A DNA stretch of 19,865 nucleotides from VRUE01 sp035701465 (GTDB lineage Bacteria; Actinomycetota; Thermoleophilia; Solirubrobacterales; 70-9): the NCBI GenBank assembly GCA_035701465.1, contig DASSMU010000105.1:1-19865 (forward strand). The letters run 5' to 3'. The position numbers and the translations under genes are program-made. Numbering within the stretch: the first letter of the stretch is position 1; every line of letters begins with the position of its first letter. This document shows positions 6,335 to 14,425 of the stretch, piece by piece. Below the pieces are notes generated by a model. It was not told the DNA's origin. It was given only the letters and a program-made list of their open reading frames with translations, and did not search any database.

Positions 6335-9300
6335 CGGTGCCTCCTGGCGGTCGTGGCTTGGTATGCGAGTTGGGGTCGGCGGCGAGGACGGGAACCGCGA
6401 AGGCCGGCCGCGGCGATCGCGGCCAGCAGGGCGATCGCCGGCAGAGTCGCCAGCGGGCTCCCGCCCTGGGACGGGGTCCCGCCGGTGCCAAGGGTGGCCC
6501 TGGCGGGCGATGGCGGCCGCAGCGCGACCATGTGGTGGACGAGGTCGTAGGCGGCGTCCTCTTCGCGTTCGCTGACCGGAGAGGTGCCGCTGGGCGGGGT
6601 CGGCTGGGCCGCCGGCACCGGCGGCGGTGGCACGATCGGCACCACCGGCGGCGACGCCGGGGTTGGCGTCACGAACGGGGCCGCCACGAACACGGGTGCC
6701 GGCGGCGGCAGATGATGGACGACGGGATGCGGCCCCGGTGCCGGAGTGGGCAGGACCGGTGCCGGCGGGGGAGGCTGCGGGGTCGGCCCCGGCGCGAATT
6801 CCGCCCCGGGCGGCAGGGGCGCGGGAACGTCCACCGGCTGAGCTTTGCGGCCCCCAAGCGGCGTCGTCCCGCAGGGGCGCTGCACCGAGCCGCCGAGCAC
6901 GGTCACCTTGGTCGAGTAGGAGAGACCCCCGGTCGTGACCGTGACCGTCGTCGTGCCGGGGTTGAAAGCACAGAGCAAGCCAGAGGTCGAGTCGAGGATC
7001 GGTTTGCCATTCCGCAGCAGAACGGCGCGCGGGTTGGGCGACCCGGGGTCGGCGGCGACGAAGTTGGCGACGGTGGGGTCCGACGAGGTGAAGGCGTACT
7101 CGGGGAAGACCGCCGAGGCGCAGCGGGTGCCGGAGCACCGACTCGGAATCGGGACGTAGGGATCGGGCCTCACCGCTTCGCAGGTGTTCGGCGCAAAGTT
7201 ACCGCCGCACTCCATCCCGGCCAGCGGCCGACGCGCGAGCGCGTTGAAAAGCGCTGCGTGGCTGCGCCGCAACAGGGTGCCGTCGGTGGCGTCGAGCGCC
7301 AGCCCGCCGATGTCGGGGATGAGGCGGACGCCGACCGGGGCCACGTTGGTCGCCGCGTCGCGCTGCGCCACGTTCACCGAGGCGAGTAGGAACCCGCTCG
7401 CCCCGACGAAGTCGGTTTCCTGAGTGTGCTGCGGATCCAGGTAGCCGAGCGTGCCGTTGCCGAAGGAGGGGATCGAGTGGCCACCGGCGGTGAGCCGGTA
7501 GGCGCGGTTCTCTTCGGGAAAGTCGAAGAAGTAGGCGGAAGCGCCCGTCGTGCCGCTCTTTTCGCAGCCGAGACCAACCGGCGGTTCGCCGTCGACCAGG
7601 ATCCGGGTCACCTGGGCGGCATCTCCAGCGGCGTTCTCGGTCTGGCCGCCGAGGTCGCGACCGCCGATCGCGATCGCCGGCGAGCCCTGTTCGCCCGCGT
7701 CGGCGAGCTGCCCGGCCAGCCAGCAGCTCTGCGCCGTCCCGAGCGTCGGGCGCGAGTAGTCGAGCACGATCACCCGCACCGTCCCCCCGCTCCCTCCCGA
7801 TTCGAAGGAGTAGTAGCCCTTCCCCGGCCCGGCCGGGGAAGCCGGCGTGACGCCCGCCCCTTCCGGCGCGGTGCCAAGCGGGGCCCCGAAGCCAGCAAAC
7901 GCAGACTGGAAGGCGTCCAGCGAGTCCTCCCGGTCGAGGTCGGACGCGGTCGGCGCCACGAAGGTGGGCAGCGCGCCCGCGGCCGAGCCGAGGCGCCGGG
8001 CGTAGGCGGCCTCCTCGCGGCCGAAGCCGAGCGGGCCGAGCTGGGCGGCGAGCCTTTCGGAGGGGAGCTGACCTTCCCCTTCGGCCACGCCCGGCCCCGT
8101 GTAGAGAAAGGCATGCAGGCCGGGGATGCCGGCTGCTTTGCCGACCGCGGCGTGCAGCCATACGCCGGGGCCGATCCCGGTGCCGACCAGGTCCGCGCAG
8201 GGCCCGGCGCACTGCGCGCCGCCGCCGATAGCGAAGCTCGCGGTCCCCGCTTCGGCCTGGACCGGCGAGGAAGAGGCGTTGGCGGGCGGCGCGGCCTGCG
8301 GACCGTAGCGCATCACGCCGGCCGTCTGGATCGAGCTTCCCTGGAACCGCACCGCGGTGCCGGTTTCCCCGCCGACCGCCCAACCCTGGCCGCCATCTGG
8401 GCCGAGCAGCAGGGCGAGTACCGGATCGGGACGACGCGGCAGATCGTAGATTTCCTGTCCTTCCGCCTGCGACGGCAGCGGGTAGGCCTGGTGCTCTTCG
8501 TCTCGCCAACCCGCCGAGGTCTGGCGTATCACATACCCGCTGCTGGGCAGCGGGTATGGAGAGGTGAACAGAGGAGGCTGCCCGGGCGGCGGCTGGTTGA
8601 AGACCTGTTCGAGATCGGTTTTCAGGTCTTCTGCGAGCTGGTTTGGCGAAACCGAGATCACCGCCCGCACCTGACCCCCTTCCCGGAAGGCCGCCAACGC
8701 CACCGGAAAGCCGGTTGCGCCGCCCGGTGCTTCCCGCCAGGGCGACCCAGGCCCGTCGCGCTCGATCACCGTGCTCTCGCCTGAGCCCAGGCTTTCTTCG
8801 GAGACGATCGCGGCGCCGCCATCGGGCAGCCCCGCGACCCGCTCCGGGACGGCGCCCCCGAGCGCTTCGGCGGCGCCCTGGTCGATCCGCCAGCCCGAGC
8901 CGTCGTTGACCAGGACTCCACCGGTGTAGACGGGGGTACCGCTCTTGTCGATCGGCATCTTGTAGGTGGCGATCGCCTCGTCGCCGGCGAAGGCGATCGA
9001 CGTGAAGTTGGCTTCGGGATCGACGCCCGCCGGCAGGGCTTCCTGCGCCCACTGGCGCCCGTAGGCGAGCAGCAGGCCCTGCTTGCCGACCGCGTAACCC
9101 CGGCTGGGGTCGCCGGGGTCGAAGGCGATCCCCGTGAAGTTCGCCCGAACCAGGTTGGGCGGCGCGGCGGGATCGGGTTCCCAGAGGCCCGCTTCCTTCA
9201 CCCAGACCCACATCGCTGCTCCATCGCCGACCGCAAAGGCGCGGCCTGGTTCGGGCCAGGCGACGGCACGCAGGGTTGGCTTGGCACGGACACCGGAGCC

Positions 9301-10821
9301 GGTGAGCAGCGATTCGGGAACCCAGCCCTGGCCGGAAAGGTAACGAGCCACCTCGCCTTCGGCCCCGACCGCCAGCGCTTCGGAGCCGAGCGCGGCGACC
9401 GAGGCGCTCGGCTGCGGCGCGATCGCGGTGAGCGGCCGCCGGAACGGCACCGGCCACGGGGCCAGGCGGTCGGGTTCGGGAGCACGGGTGATGTGGATCG
9501 GCGGCCTCGCTCCCAACCAGCCTTCGCCCGCTTCGTCCAGCGCCGCCCCTTCGGAGGAGCCGGCGTCGCCGCCGGCCAGCGCGAGCCGCGTGAAGCCGGT
9601 CCCTTCGAGGCTGAGCATCGCCCCCTGGTCGAGCCCGGTGATCTCGCGCTCGCCGAAGGGATCGCTCGAGCTTTCACCGGAAGCCCAGGCGAAGCTGCGC
9701 CCCTCTCCCCCCGGAAGCTCGGATTCGAGCGCGTATTCGCAGAGGCCGGCAGCCGCTGTCAGATCGCACCAGGAGCCGGTCAGATGGCCCTCGGCGATGT
9801 CGAAGAAGACGGTCGCGTCGCTGCTTTCGCCGCCGGCTTTGAGCTTTGCGTCGGCCCAGACCCCCTGCGAGGTGACGGTGAGGGGCTGTCCTGCCGTGCG
9901 GGCGCTGACTTCGACCTTCAACGGCGGCGCGGGGCTCGGCTGGGGGAATTCGGGCGCTCCCTGCGCGAACAGCGATCCAAGCGAGCCGGGCGAGCCCAGG
10001 CGGCGCTGGCGCCAGACCGCTTCCCCGCCCGGACCGCCGCCCGCTTCCCGCTCGAACAGCTCGAGGCCTTCGCCTGGCACCGCCCTCTTTGCCAGCAGCC
10101 AGGCGTTTTCCGGGCCGCTCGCGTCGATGGCCAGCACACGGAAGGAGAGGGACGGTGACGTACAGCCGGGGCCGGGCGCGAAGCCGACGCAGATCGGCTC
10201 CCGCTCCCATTCGGCGCCGTCGAAGTCGAGCACCGCTTCCTGGTCGGCGGGGGATTCGGCGGTTGGAACGTCGAAGGCGCCGGTGAGGCCTGCCGTCTCT
10301 TCGACGGGGGCGAGAAGCACGCCGGTCGAGCCTTCTTCCGAGAAGAGCGACTCTCCTTCTTCGGTGTGGAGCGCTTCGCCGGGATCGGGCGCCGCGTGCG
10401 GATTGCCGCCGGGATTGCGAACGATCACCAACTGCTCCCCGGCGCCGGCCTGGGCGGCGACCGCGATCCCACCGGCCGGCGTCGTGCGTCCGGCCAGCGC
10501 GCCCTCGGCGAACTGGAGCCCGGCGATCGGTTCTTCGCCCGGGCCGAACGGCCCCGGCAGGGTTTCCCAGCCGGCCGCGTCGGTGTAGCGGACGATCTTC
10601 GGGCGGCCCCGGGCGAGCGCCCACGCCTCGCCGGGCGCCTCTTCCGGCGCGGTGCCCAGAATCCGCCCGGCGGGTGCGCCGAATACCGGCTGGGCAACGA
10701 GCCCATCGCTGACCGCACCGGCCCCGACCGGGCCGGCCAGCAGCACCCCGGCTACCAGCGCCGCCGCCAGCGAGGCGAAGCCCGACAGGCCACGGGCCCT
10801 GTCCGTCCGCGCCGGACTCAC
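6331..10821 (-). CDS. Giant secreted mosaic protein: Ycf48-like propeller, degenerate calcineurin-like phosphoesterase, Ig-like domain, Pro-rich stalk, C-terminal anchor
   Basis: The chosen start is GTG at 10821, in a GTGA overlap with the upstream stop, giving 1496 residues. It places a good signal peptide (SPARTDRARG then a hydrophobic core ending near AGA) at the N-terminus. The frame is open further upstream, but that part is an Arg/Pro-rich shadow of the preceding gene. Residues about 500-640 contain Ycf48/BNR-like blades (AVAWPEPGRAFAVGDGA; GIAFDPGDPSRGYAVGKQG), and more propeller-like sequence lies on both sides. Residues about 870-1150 resemble a calcineurin-like phosphoesterase: YYSFESG, VIVLDYSRP, then a WLAGQLADA helix. 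The usual GNHD site, however, reads PTASD and the GHxPL site reads IGGRDL, so catalysis is unlikely. A bacterial Ig-like (BIG2-type) domain follows at about 1235-1310, then a Pro-rich stretch at about 1327-1410. A final hydrophobic segment near 1455-1478 precedes an Arg-rich tail. The likely location is the cell surface, anchored at the C-terminus. Confidence 0.85.
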   Translation of the reverse strand: MSPARTDRARGLSGFASLAAALVAGVLLAGPVGAGAVSDGLVAQPVFGAPAGRILGTAPEEAPGEAWALARGRPKIVRYTDAAGWETLPGPFGPGEEPIAGLQFAEGALAGRTTPAGGIAVAAQAGAGEQLVIVRNPGGNPHAAPDPGEALHTEEGESLFSEEGSTGVLLAPVEETAGLTGAFDVPTAESPADQEAVLDFDGAEWEREPICVGFAPGPGCTSPSLSFRVLAIDASGPENAWLLAKRAVPGEGLELFEREAGGGPGGEAVWRQRRLGSPGSLGSLFAQGAPEFPQPSPAPPLKVEVSARTAGQPLTVTSQGVWADAKLKAGGESSDATVFFDIAEGHLTGSWCDLTAAAGLCEYALESELPGGEGRSFAWASGESSSDPFGEREITGLDQGAMLSLEGTGFTRLALAGGDAGSSEGAALDEAGEGWLGARPPIHITRAPEPDRLAPWPVPFRRPLTAIAPQPSASVAALGSEALAVGAEGEVARYLSGQGWVPESLLTGSGVRAKPTLRAVAWPEPGRAFAVGDGAAMWVWVKEAGLWEPDPAAPPNLVRANFTGIAFDPGDPSRGYAVGKQGLLLAYGRQWAQEALPAGVDPEANFTSIAFAGDEAIATYKMPIDKSGTPVYTGGVLVNDGSGWRIDQGAAEALGGAVPERVAGLPDGGAAIVSEESLGSGESTVIERDGPGSPWREAPGGATGFPVALAAFREGGQVRAVISVSPNQLAEDLKTDLEQVFNQPPPGQPPLFTSPYPLPSSGYVIRQTSAGWRDEEHQAYPLPSQAEGQEIYDLPRRPDPVLALLLGPDGGQGWAVGGETGTAVRFQGSSIQTAGVMRYGPQAAPPANASSSPVQAEAGTASFAIGGGAQCAGPCADLVGTGIGPGVWLHAAVGKAAGIPGLHAFLYTGPGVAEGEGQLPSERLAAQLGPLGFGREEAAYARRLGSAAGALPTFVAPTASDLDREDSLDAFQSAFAGFGAPLGTAPEGAGVTPASPAGPGKGYYSFESGGSGGTVRVIVLDYSRPTLGTAQSCWLAGQLADAGEQGSPAIAIGGRDLGGQTENAAGDAAQVTRILVDGEPPVGLGCEKSGTTGASAYFFDFPEENRAYRLTAGGHSIPSFGNGTLGYLDPQHTQETDFVGASGFLLASVNVAQRDAATNVAPVGVRLIPDIGGLALDATDGTLLRRSHAALFNALARRPLAGMECGGNFAPNTCEAVRPDPYVPIPSRCSGTRCASAVFPEYAFTSSDPTVANFVAADPGSPNPRAVLLRNGKPILDSTSGLLCAFNPGTTTVTVTTGGLSYSTKVTVLGGSVQRPCGTTPLGGRKAQPVDVPAPLPPGAEFAPGPTPQPPPPAPVLPTPAPGPHPVVHHLPPPAPVFVAAPFVTPTPASPPVVPIVPPPPVPAAQPTPPSGTSPVSEREEDAAYDLVHHMVALRPPSPARATLGTGGTPSQGGSPLATLPAIALLAAIAAAGLRGSRPRRRPQLAYQATTARRHR

Positions 10822-12434
10822 GGCTTCCCCTTCTTCTTCACGGCGTGGATCTGGAGGTCGAGCTTCGTCGGCCAGCGCTGCGGATCGAGGCGCAGCCGCA
10901 CGCTGCGTTGGCCCTTGCCCATCGTGTAGCGGGGGGTCTCGGCGACCACGTGGCCCTTGCGCCGCGCGAGGAGGCGCACGTGCGCCTTCGAGTGCAAAAC
11001 GAAGGTCATCTCGAGCAGGCTCTTGCCGATCAGCCGCTGGTGGAGGTTCGAGTAGAGCGGGTGCGGGGTCCGGAAAGGCGGCACTTCTTCGATTTCTTCG
11101 CCTCCCCCCGTCGACGTTTCCGCGCCCGAGTCGTCTTCGGGCAGCGAAATCGGCGGCACGCTGGGCAGGCTTTCGTCGGGCGGGCGGCTGAAGACGAGCA
11201 CGTGCATCGCCGGGTCTTCGTTGGGCAGCGGGTCCGCGCCGAGGTGGAAGAGCCAGCCTTTCTCGGTGGCCATCCAGCACTGCTGTTCGGCCGGGCAGGC
11301 GAGCGGGCCCGCCCGGCCCTTGTTGTCGAGTTCTTCGCCGGCAGCGGGCAGCAGGATCGGCGGATCGACGCTGCCGTCGGCGTGGACCAGGGTGAGACGG
11401 GCAAGGGAGGTGGACGTGTCGCCGGGCTTGCGGAAGCCGATCCAGGCACCTTCGCCCGGCGCCGCGGTGACGCCGCCGATCCGGGTGCCCGGCACGAGGA
11501 CGCCATCGGGGTCTTCGAGGGGAAGCTGTTCGAGCTTTTCTTCGGTGCCGAGGCGCAGCGCGGTCACCATCGCGGGTTTACTTTCGGCCCCGGCGATCGC
11601 CCACAGTCCCTCTTCGTCGCCGCTGAGCCGGAACGCTTCGAGCTGCGTGGGTACGGCCCCTTCGCCATAGGCGATCGGCTCTTCGGTGCAAAGCGGCAGG
11701 AAGGGTTCGGGGGAACCCTCGACGATCCGGTGCAGGAAGCTCGGTTGGGAGGCGCACTCGTTCGTCGCTAGGTCGTCTTCCCGGATCGCGACGCCCTCAT
11801 ACAGGCTGCCTTCGTGGAAGGCGAGGCTGGCGACGGTGCGGCCCGGGTCGATGGTTTCGGGCTGGGGTTTGGTCAGCGAGGGCACGGCGGTCAGCGAGGT
11901 GCCGTCCCAGTGCAGGTGAAAGGCGCCGACGTTGGTCGTGCCTGGCAGCCGTTCGCCGGCAAACCAACAGTCGTCGGGGCCTGAGCAGGCCGCGGCGTTC
12001 ATCGGCAGATAGGAATCGGCGACGCCGACAGGCTTGGCGTATGAGGCGACGACCTGACCGCTGCGAAAGTGGCAGAGCGAGATTTGCTGGGGCGGCGCTT
12101 TGCCCGTTTCCTGGCCGGCCGGCTGATCGGAGATCGTCCAGAACTCGGTGGGCCCAGCCCAGGCGATACGGCCTTCGCGCCCGCCGCAGACCGTCGAGTA
12201 GCGGTACCAGCCGGCGCCGTCGTATGCGAAGAGGCCCGCCGGGACGCCGCCGTTGCCGGCGGTGATCAGCATTCCCCGGTTGGGCGCCTGGAACTCGACA
12301 TCGCCGACCGGGCCGAGCGCTGCCGGCGCACCCAGCCCGGGGGCGACGGGCTGCTCGGAGTGCCATTCGGCGGCCCGCGCCGCGGAAGGCGCAAGCATCG
12401 AGGCGAGGGCAACCAGGACGACGGCCCGGTTCAC
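10818..12434 (-). CDS. Secreted predicted beta-propeller protein with C-terminal Lys/Arg-rich beta domain
   Basis: This 538-residue protein starts at GTG 12434, inside a GTGA overlap with the preceding stop. The signal peptide is clear: MNRAVVLVALASMLAPSAARA, then AEW. The body (about 25-430) has spaced repeats of WxIxD/CW-type strands, for example PTEFWTISDQ, DDCWFAGER, EEGLWAIAGAE, EGAWIGFRKPG and QQCWMATEKGWLFHLG. These suggest a six- or seven-bladed propeller of the Kelch/BNR kind; this is inferred from the spacing and not from a named motif. An acidic, low-complexity linker (about 430-455) leads to a C-terminal domain (about 457-538). That domain contains VRLLARRKGHVVAETPR, then SVRLRLDPQRWPTKLDLQ, and ends KKKGKP. 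It reads as a small beta-sandwich, possibly for wall or surface attachment. No enzyme motif is visible. Confidence 0.85.
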   Translation of the reverse strand: MNRAVVLVALASMLAPSAARAAEWHSEQPVAPGLGAPAALGPVGDVEFQAPNRGMLITAGNGGVPAGLFAYDGAGWYRYSTVCGGREGRIAWAGPTEFWTISDQPAGQETGKAPPQQISLCHFRSGQVVASYAKPVGVADSYLPMNAAACSGPDDCWFAGERLPGTTNVGAFHLHWDGTSLTAVPSLTKPQPETIDPGRTVASLAFHEGSLYEGVAIREDDLATNECASQPSFLHRIVEGSPEPFLPLCTEEPIAYGEGAVPTQLEAFRLSGDEEGLWAIAGAESKPAMVTALRLGTEEKLEQLPLEDPDGVLVPGTRIGGVTAAPGEGAWIGFRKPGDTSTSLARLTLVHADGSVDPPILLPAAGEELDNKGRAGPLACPAEQQCWMATEKGWLFHLGADPLPNEDPAMHVLVFSRPPDESLPSVPPISLPEDDSGAETSTGGGEEIEEVPPFRTPHPLYSNLHQRLIGKSLLEMTFVLHSKAHVRLLARRKGHVVAETPRYTMGKGQRSVRLRLDPQRWPTKLDLQIHAVKKKGKP

Positions 12435-14425
12435 CGTGACCCCCGGTGCCGCCGGCGATGCGCGCGGAAGCGGACTTCCAGCCTGCCATGCAGAACTCTG
12501 CCCCCCGCTGCGTGAAAGGAGACCGCCGTGGTGGCGTAGACGCCTTCGCGGGAGTGCGCCAGCCGGCGGTAACGGTGCGGCAGCGTCAGGACGAGCGCCA
12601 CCGGGCCGCTGCCCGAGGCGTGGACGCTCGCCGCGGCAAGCCGCCGAGCCGAGGTCGAGGCCGAGCCGGGCGCCGCGCCGGCCCGTGCCCGCAGCGTGCC
12701 GGCCGCCGGGACGGTCGTCACCAGCCGCACGTCGCCGTCGGGGAGCGAGAAGGCGCTCAGCACGAGCCGCCAGCGAGGTCGGCGGGCGTGTCCCGGCGGT
12801 GCCGGCGAGATGCTCGACCCCCCCGGCGGCGCCGGCGTCGTCAGGTCTTCGACCGTGAAGGCGTCGGACGCTTCGTTGCCGTCACCTTCGACCAGATTCG
12901 AGGCGGTGGAGGAGAAGGCGATCAGCCGGCCTCCGGCGCCGAAGGAGGGGGCGCCGGCGCCGGCGCCCCCCTGGCCGGTCCCGGTCGGCGCCAGCGAGGC
13001 TTCCCCTTCTGCTCCGATGCCGTGGGTGACCCGCTGGAGCGTTTCGCCTTCGAGGTCGATCAGGTAGAGCTCGACCAGGCCGAGCGTCGCCGGCGGCGAG
13101 CCGATCAGGTTGGGTGGCGCCAGCGGGAACCGCTGCCGGGCGGTGGCGAGGGCGATCCGCGAGCCGTCGGCGGAGATCGCGAGGTCGAAGATGTGGCCGT
13201 TGAGCTGGACGTAGGGTTCCTGGTTGATCGTCCTTTCGGGTTCGGTCGGGCGGATCGGGATCTCGGCGGTCAGCTGACGGACCGCTTCGGCGCGGCTCAG
13301 GCCTGAGCTCATGTCGGCGACGAAGACGTTGCTCGCGTTGCTGGGATTGCCGATCAGGGCAACGGTGCGACCGTCGGCGCTGAGCTGCGGAACCCCGTCG
13401 ACCCCAGCCACCCCAAGCCATCCCTCGGCGCCGTTGAGTTCGGTGTTCCTCGAAGTCAGGTCACCGAAGGGGGCTGAGGGGTCGCCTCCTACGATCCGCC
13501 GTGTCGGCGCCCCCGTCCCGTCGGCGACGCGGCGCCAGAGCGGCTCTACGTAGGGGAACGGGCTGGCGCCGTCCTCCGCGGCGATCGCCGCGGACTCGCC
13601 GGGGAGCAGCGCTGTCTGGTCTTGGAGGTTCGTCCCGAGCCAGGCGACCGTCGTCCCGTCCGCGCTCAGCGCCGCTCCCCTCAGCAGCGACAGCGAGAGC
13701 ACTTCGACCACCGCGCCGCCGGGCACCGGCAGCTGCGTCATCGCCTCAGATTCAGGGTCGCGCTCGGCGCTGACCAGGGTCGTCTGCATCGTTTCGAGAT
13801 CTCGCAGGACGACCTGCCCCGCCGGCGTCGGTTCCCCCTCGGTGCTGCCGCCCGGGCCGCTCGTCAGGTCGGAGGTCGCGGTGGTGACGAAGACGACCTC
13901 GCGTCCGTCGGCGCTCAGCGCCACGCGCCCCGAGGCGACCGAGCCTCCAGCGCTTTCGTAGGTGAGGCCCTGCGACGAGCCGTCGAGCGCCGAGGCCAGC
14001 TCATAGGTCGGCGGCGACGCGCTCATGTCGGCGACGTAGACGTCGCTGGAGCTCGGCTGAGCGTCGTCCGCTTCGTCGAGCGGCGTCTTCGTGGTGAAGC
14101 TGACGTAGCGCCCATCGGCGGAGATCGAGGGAGCGCTGGCGTCGGTGCCGGGGGCGGTTTTTTCGTTGACGCTTCCCGTTGCCACCGGTTCCACGGCGCC
14201 GGTTTCGAGGTCCTTGCGGAAGACTCCCCGCAGACCGCCGACGGTGCCTCGGAAGGCCAGGTAGCGGCCATCCGCGGCGAGCACCGGGGTAAGCGCTTCG
14301 CCGGCCTGCTCGGCGGCGCTCGTCGAGACGAGCTCGATCGGACCGAAGCCTGCCGCCGCCGCCGGGATCGGCAGCGCCGCGGTGGCGGCGAGCAGTGGCA
14401 CGATCGCCCAGAGGCGCCCCCTCAC
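12431..14425 (-). CDS. Secreted TolB/PD40-type beta-propeller protein
   Basis: This 664-residue protein starts at GTG 14425, in a GTGA overlap with the preceding stop. A signal peptide follows directly (RGRLWAIVPLLAATAALPIPAAAA). At least seven PD40/TolB-like blades with the core x-S-A-D-G-R-x-hydrophobic-x-F are readable: AADGRYLAF, SADGRYVSF, SADGREVVF, SADGTTVAW (about 258), SADGRTVAL (about 347), SADGSRIAL (about 420) and GAGGRLIAF (about 498). Several blades have a following DVYVADM or LYLIDLEGE strand. The C-terminal 100 residues form a separate beta-rich, Arg-rich domain ending in RRRHRGSR. TolB-like propellers bind protein or peptide partners. In a Gram-positive-type actinobacterium without Tol-Pal genes nearby, a scaffold role in an extracellular complex is the more likely reading. 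No catalytic domain is attached. Confidence 0.87.
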   Translation of the reverse strand: MRGRLWAIVPLLAATAALPIPAAAAGFGPIELVSTSAAEQAGEALTPVLAADGRYLAFRGTVGGLRGVFRKDLETGAVEPVATGSVNEKTAPGTDASAPSISADGRYVSFTTKTPLDEADDAQPSSSDVYVADMSASPPTYELASALDGSSQGLTYESAGGSVASGRVALSADGREVVFVTTATSDLTSGPGGSTEGEPTPAGQVVLRDLETMQTTLVSAERDPESEAMTQLPVPGGAVVEVLSLSLLRGAALSADGTTVAWLGTNLQDQTALLPGESAAIAAEDGASPFPYVEPLWRRVADGTGAPTRRIVGGDPSAPFGDLTSRNTELNGAEGWLGVAGVDGVPQLSADGRTVALIGNPSNASNVFVADMSSGLSRAEAVRQLTAEIPIRPTEPERTINQEPYVQLNGHIFDLAISADGSRIALATARQRFPLAPPNLIGSPPATLGLVELYLIDLEGETLQRVTHGIGAEGEASLAPTGTGQGGAGAGAPSFGAGGRLIAFSSTASNLVEGDGNEASDAFTVEDLTTPAPPGGSSISPAPPGHARRPRWRLVLSAFSLPDGDVRLVTTVPAAGTLRARAGAAPGSASTSARRLAAASVHASGSGPVALVLTLPHRYRRLAHSREGVYATTAVSFHAAGGRVLHGRLEVRFRAHRRRHRGSR

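Noticed and set aside
6335..7138. Possible upstream extension of the small membrane-anchored protein
   Set aside because: The extension is Arg/Ala/Pro-rich shadow of the giant gene. The ATG at 6334 has a good AGGAGG and the ATGA overlap.
10822..11280. Possible 153-residue N-terminal extension of the giant mosaic protein
   Set aside because: The sequence is Arg/Pro-rich and lies within the upstream gene's coding frame. The GTG in the GTGA overlap is followed at once by a signal peptide.
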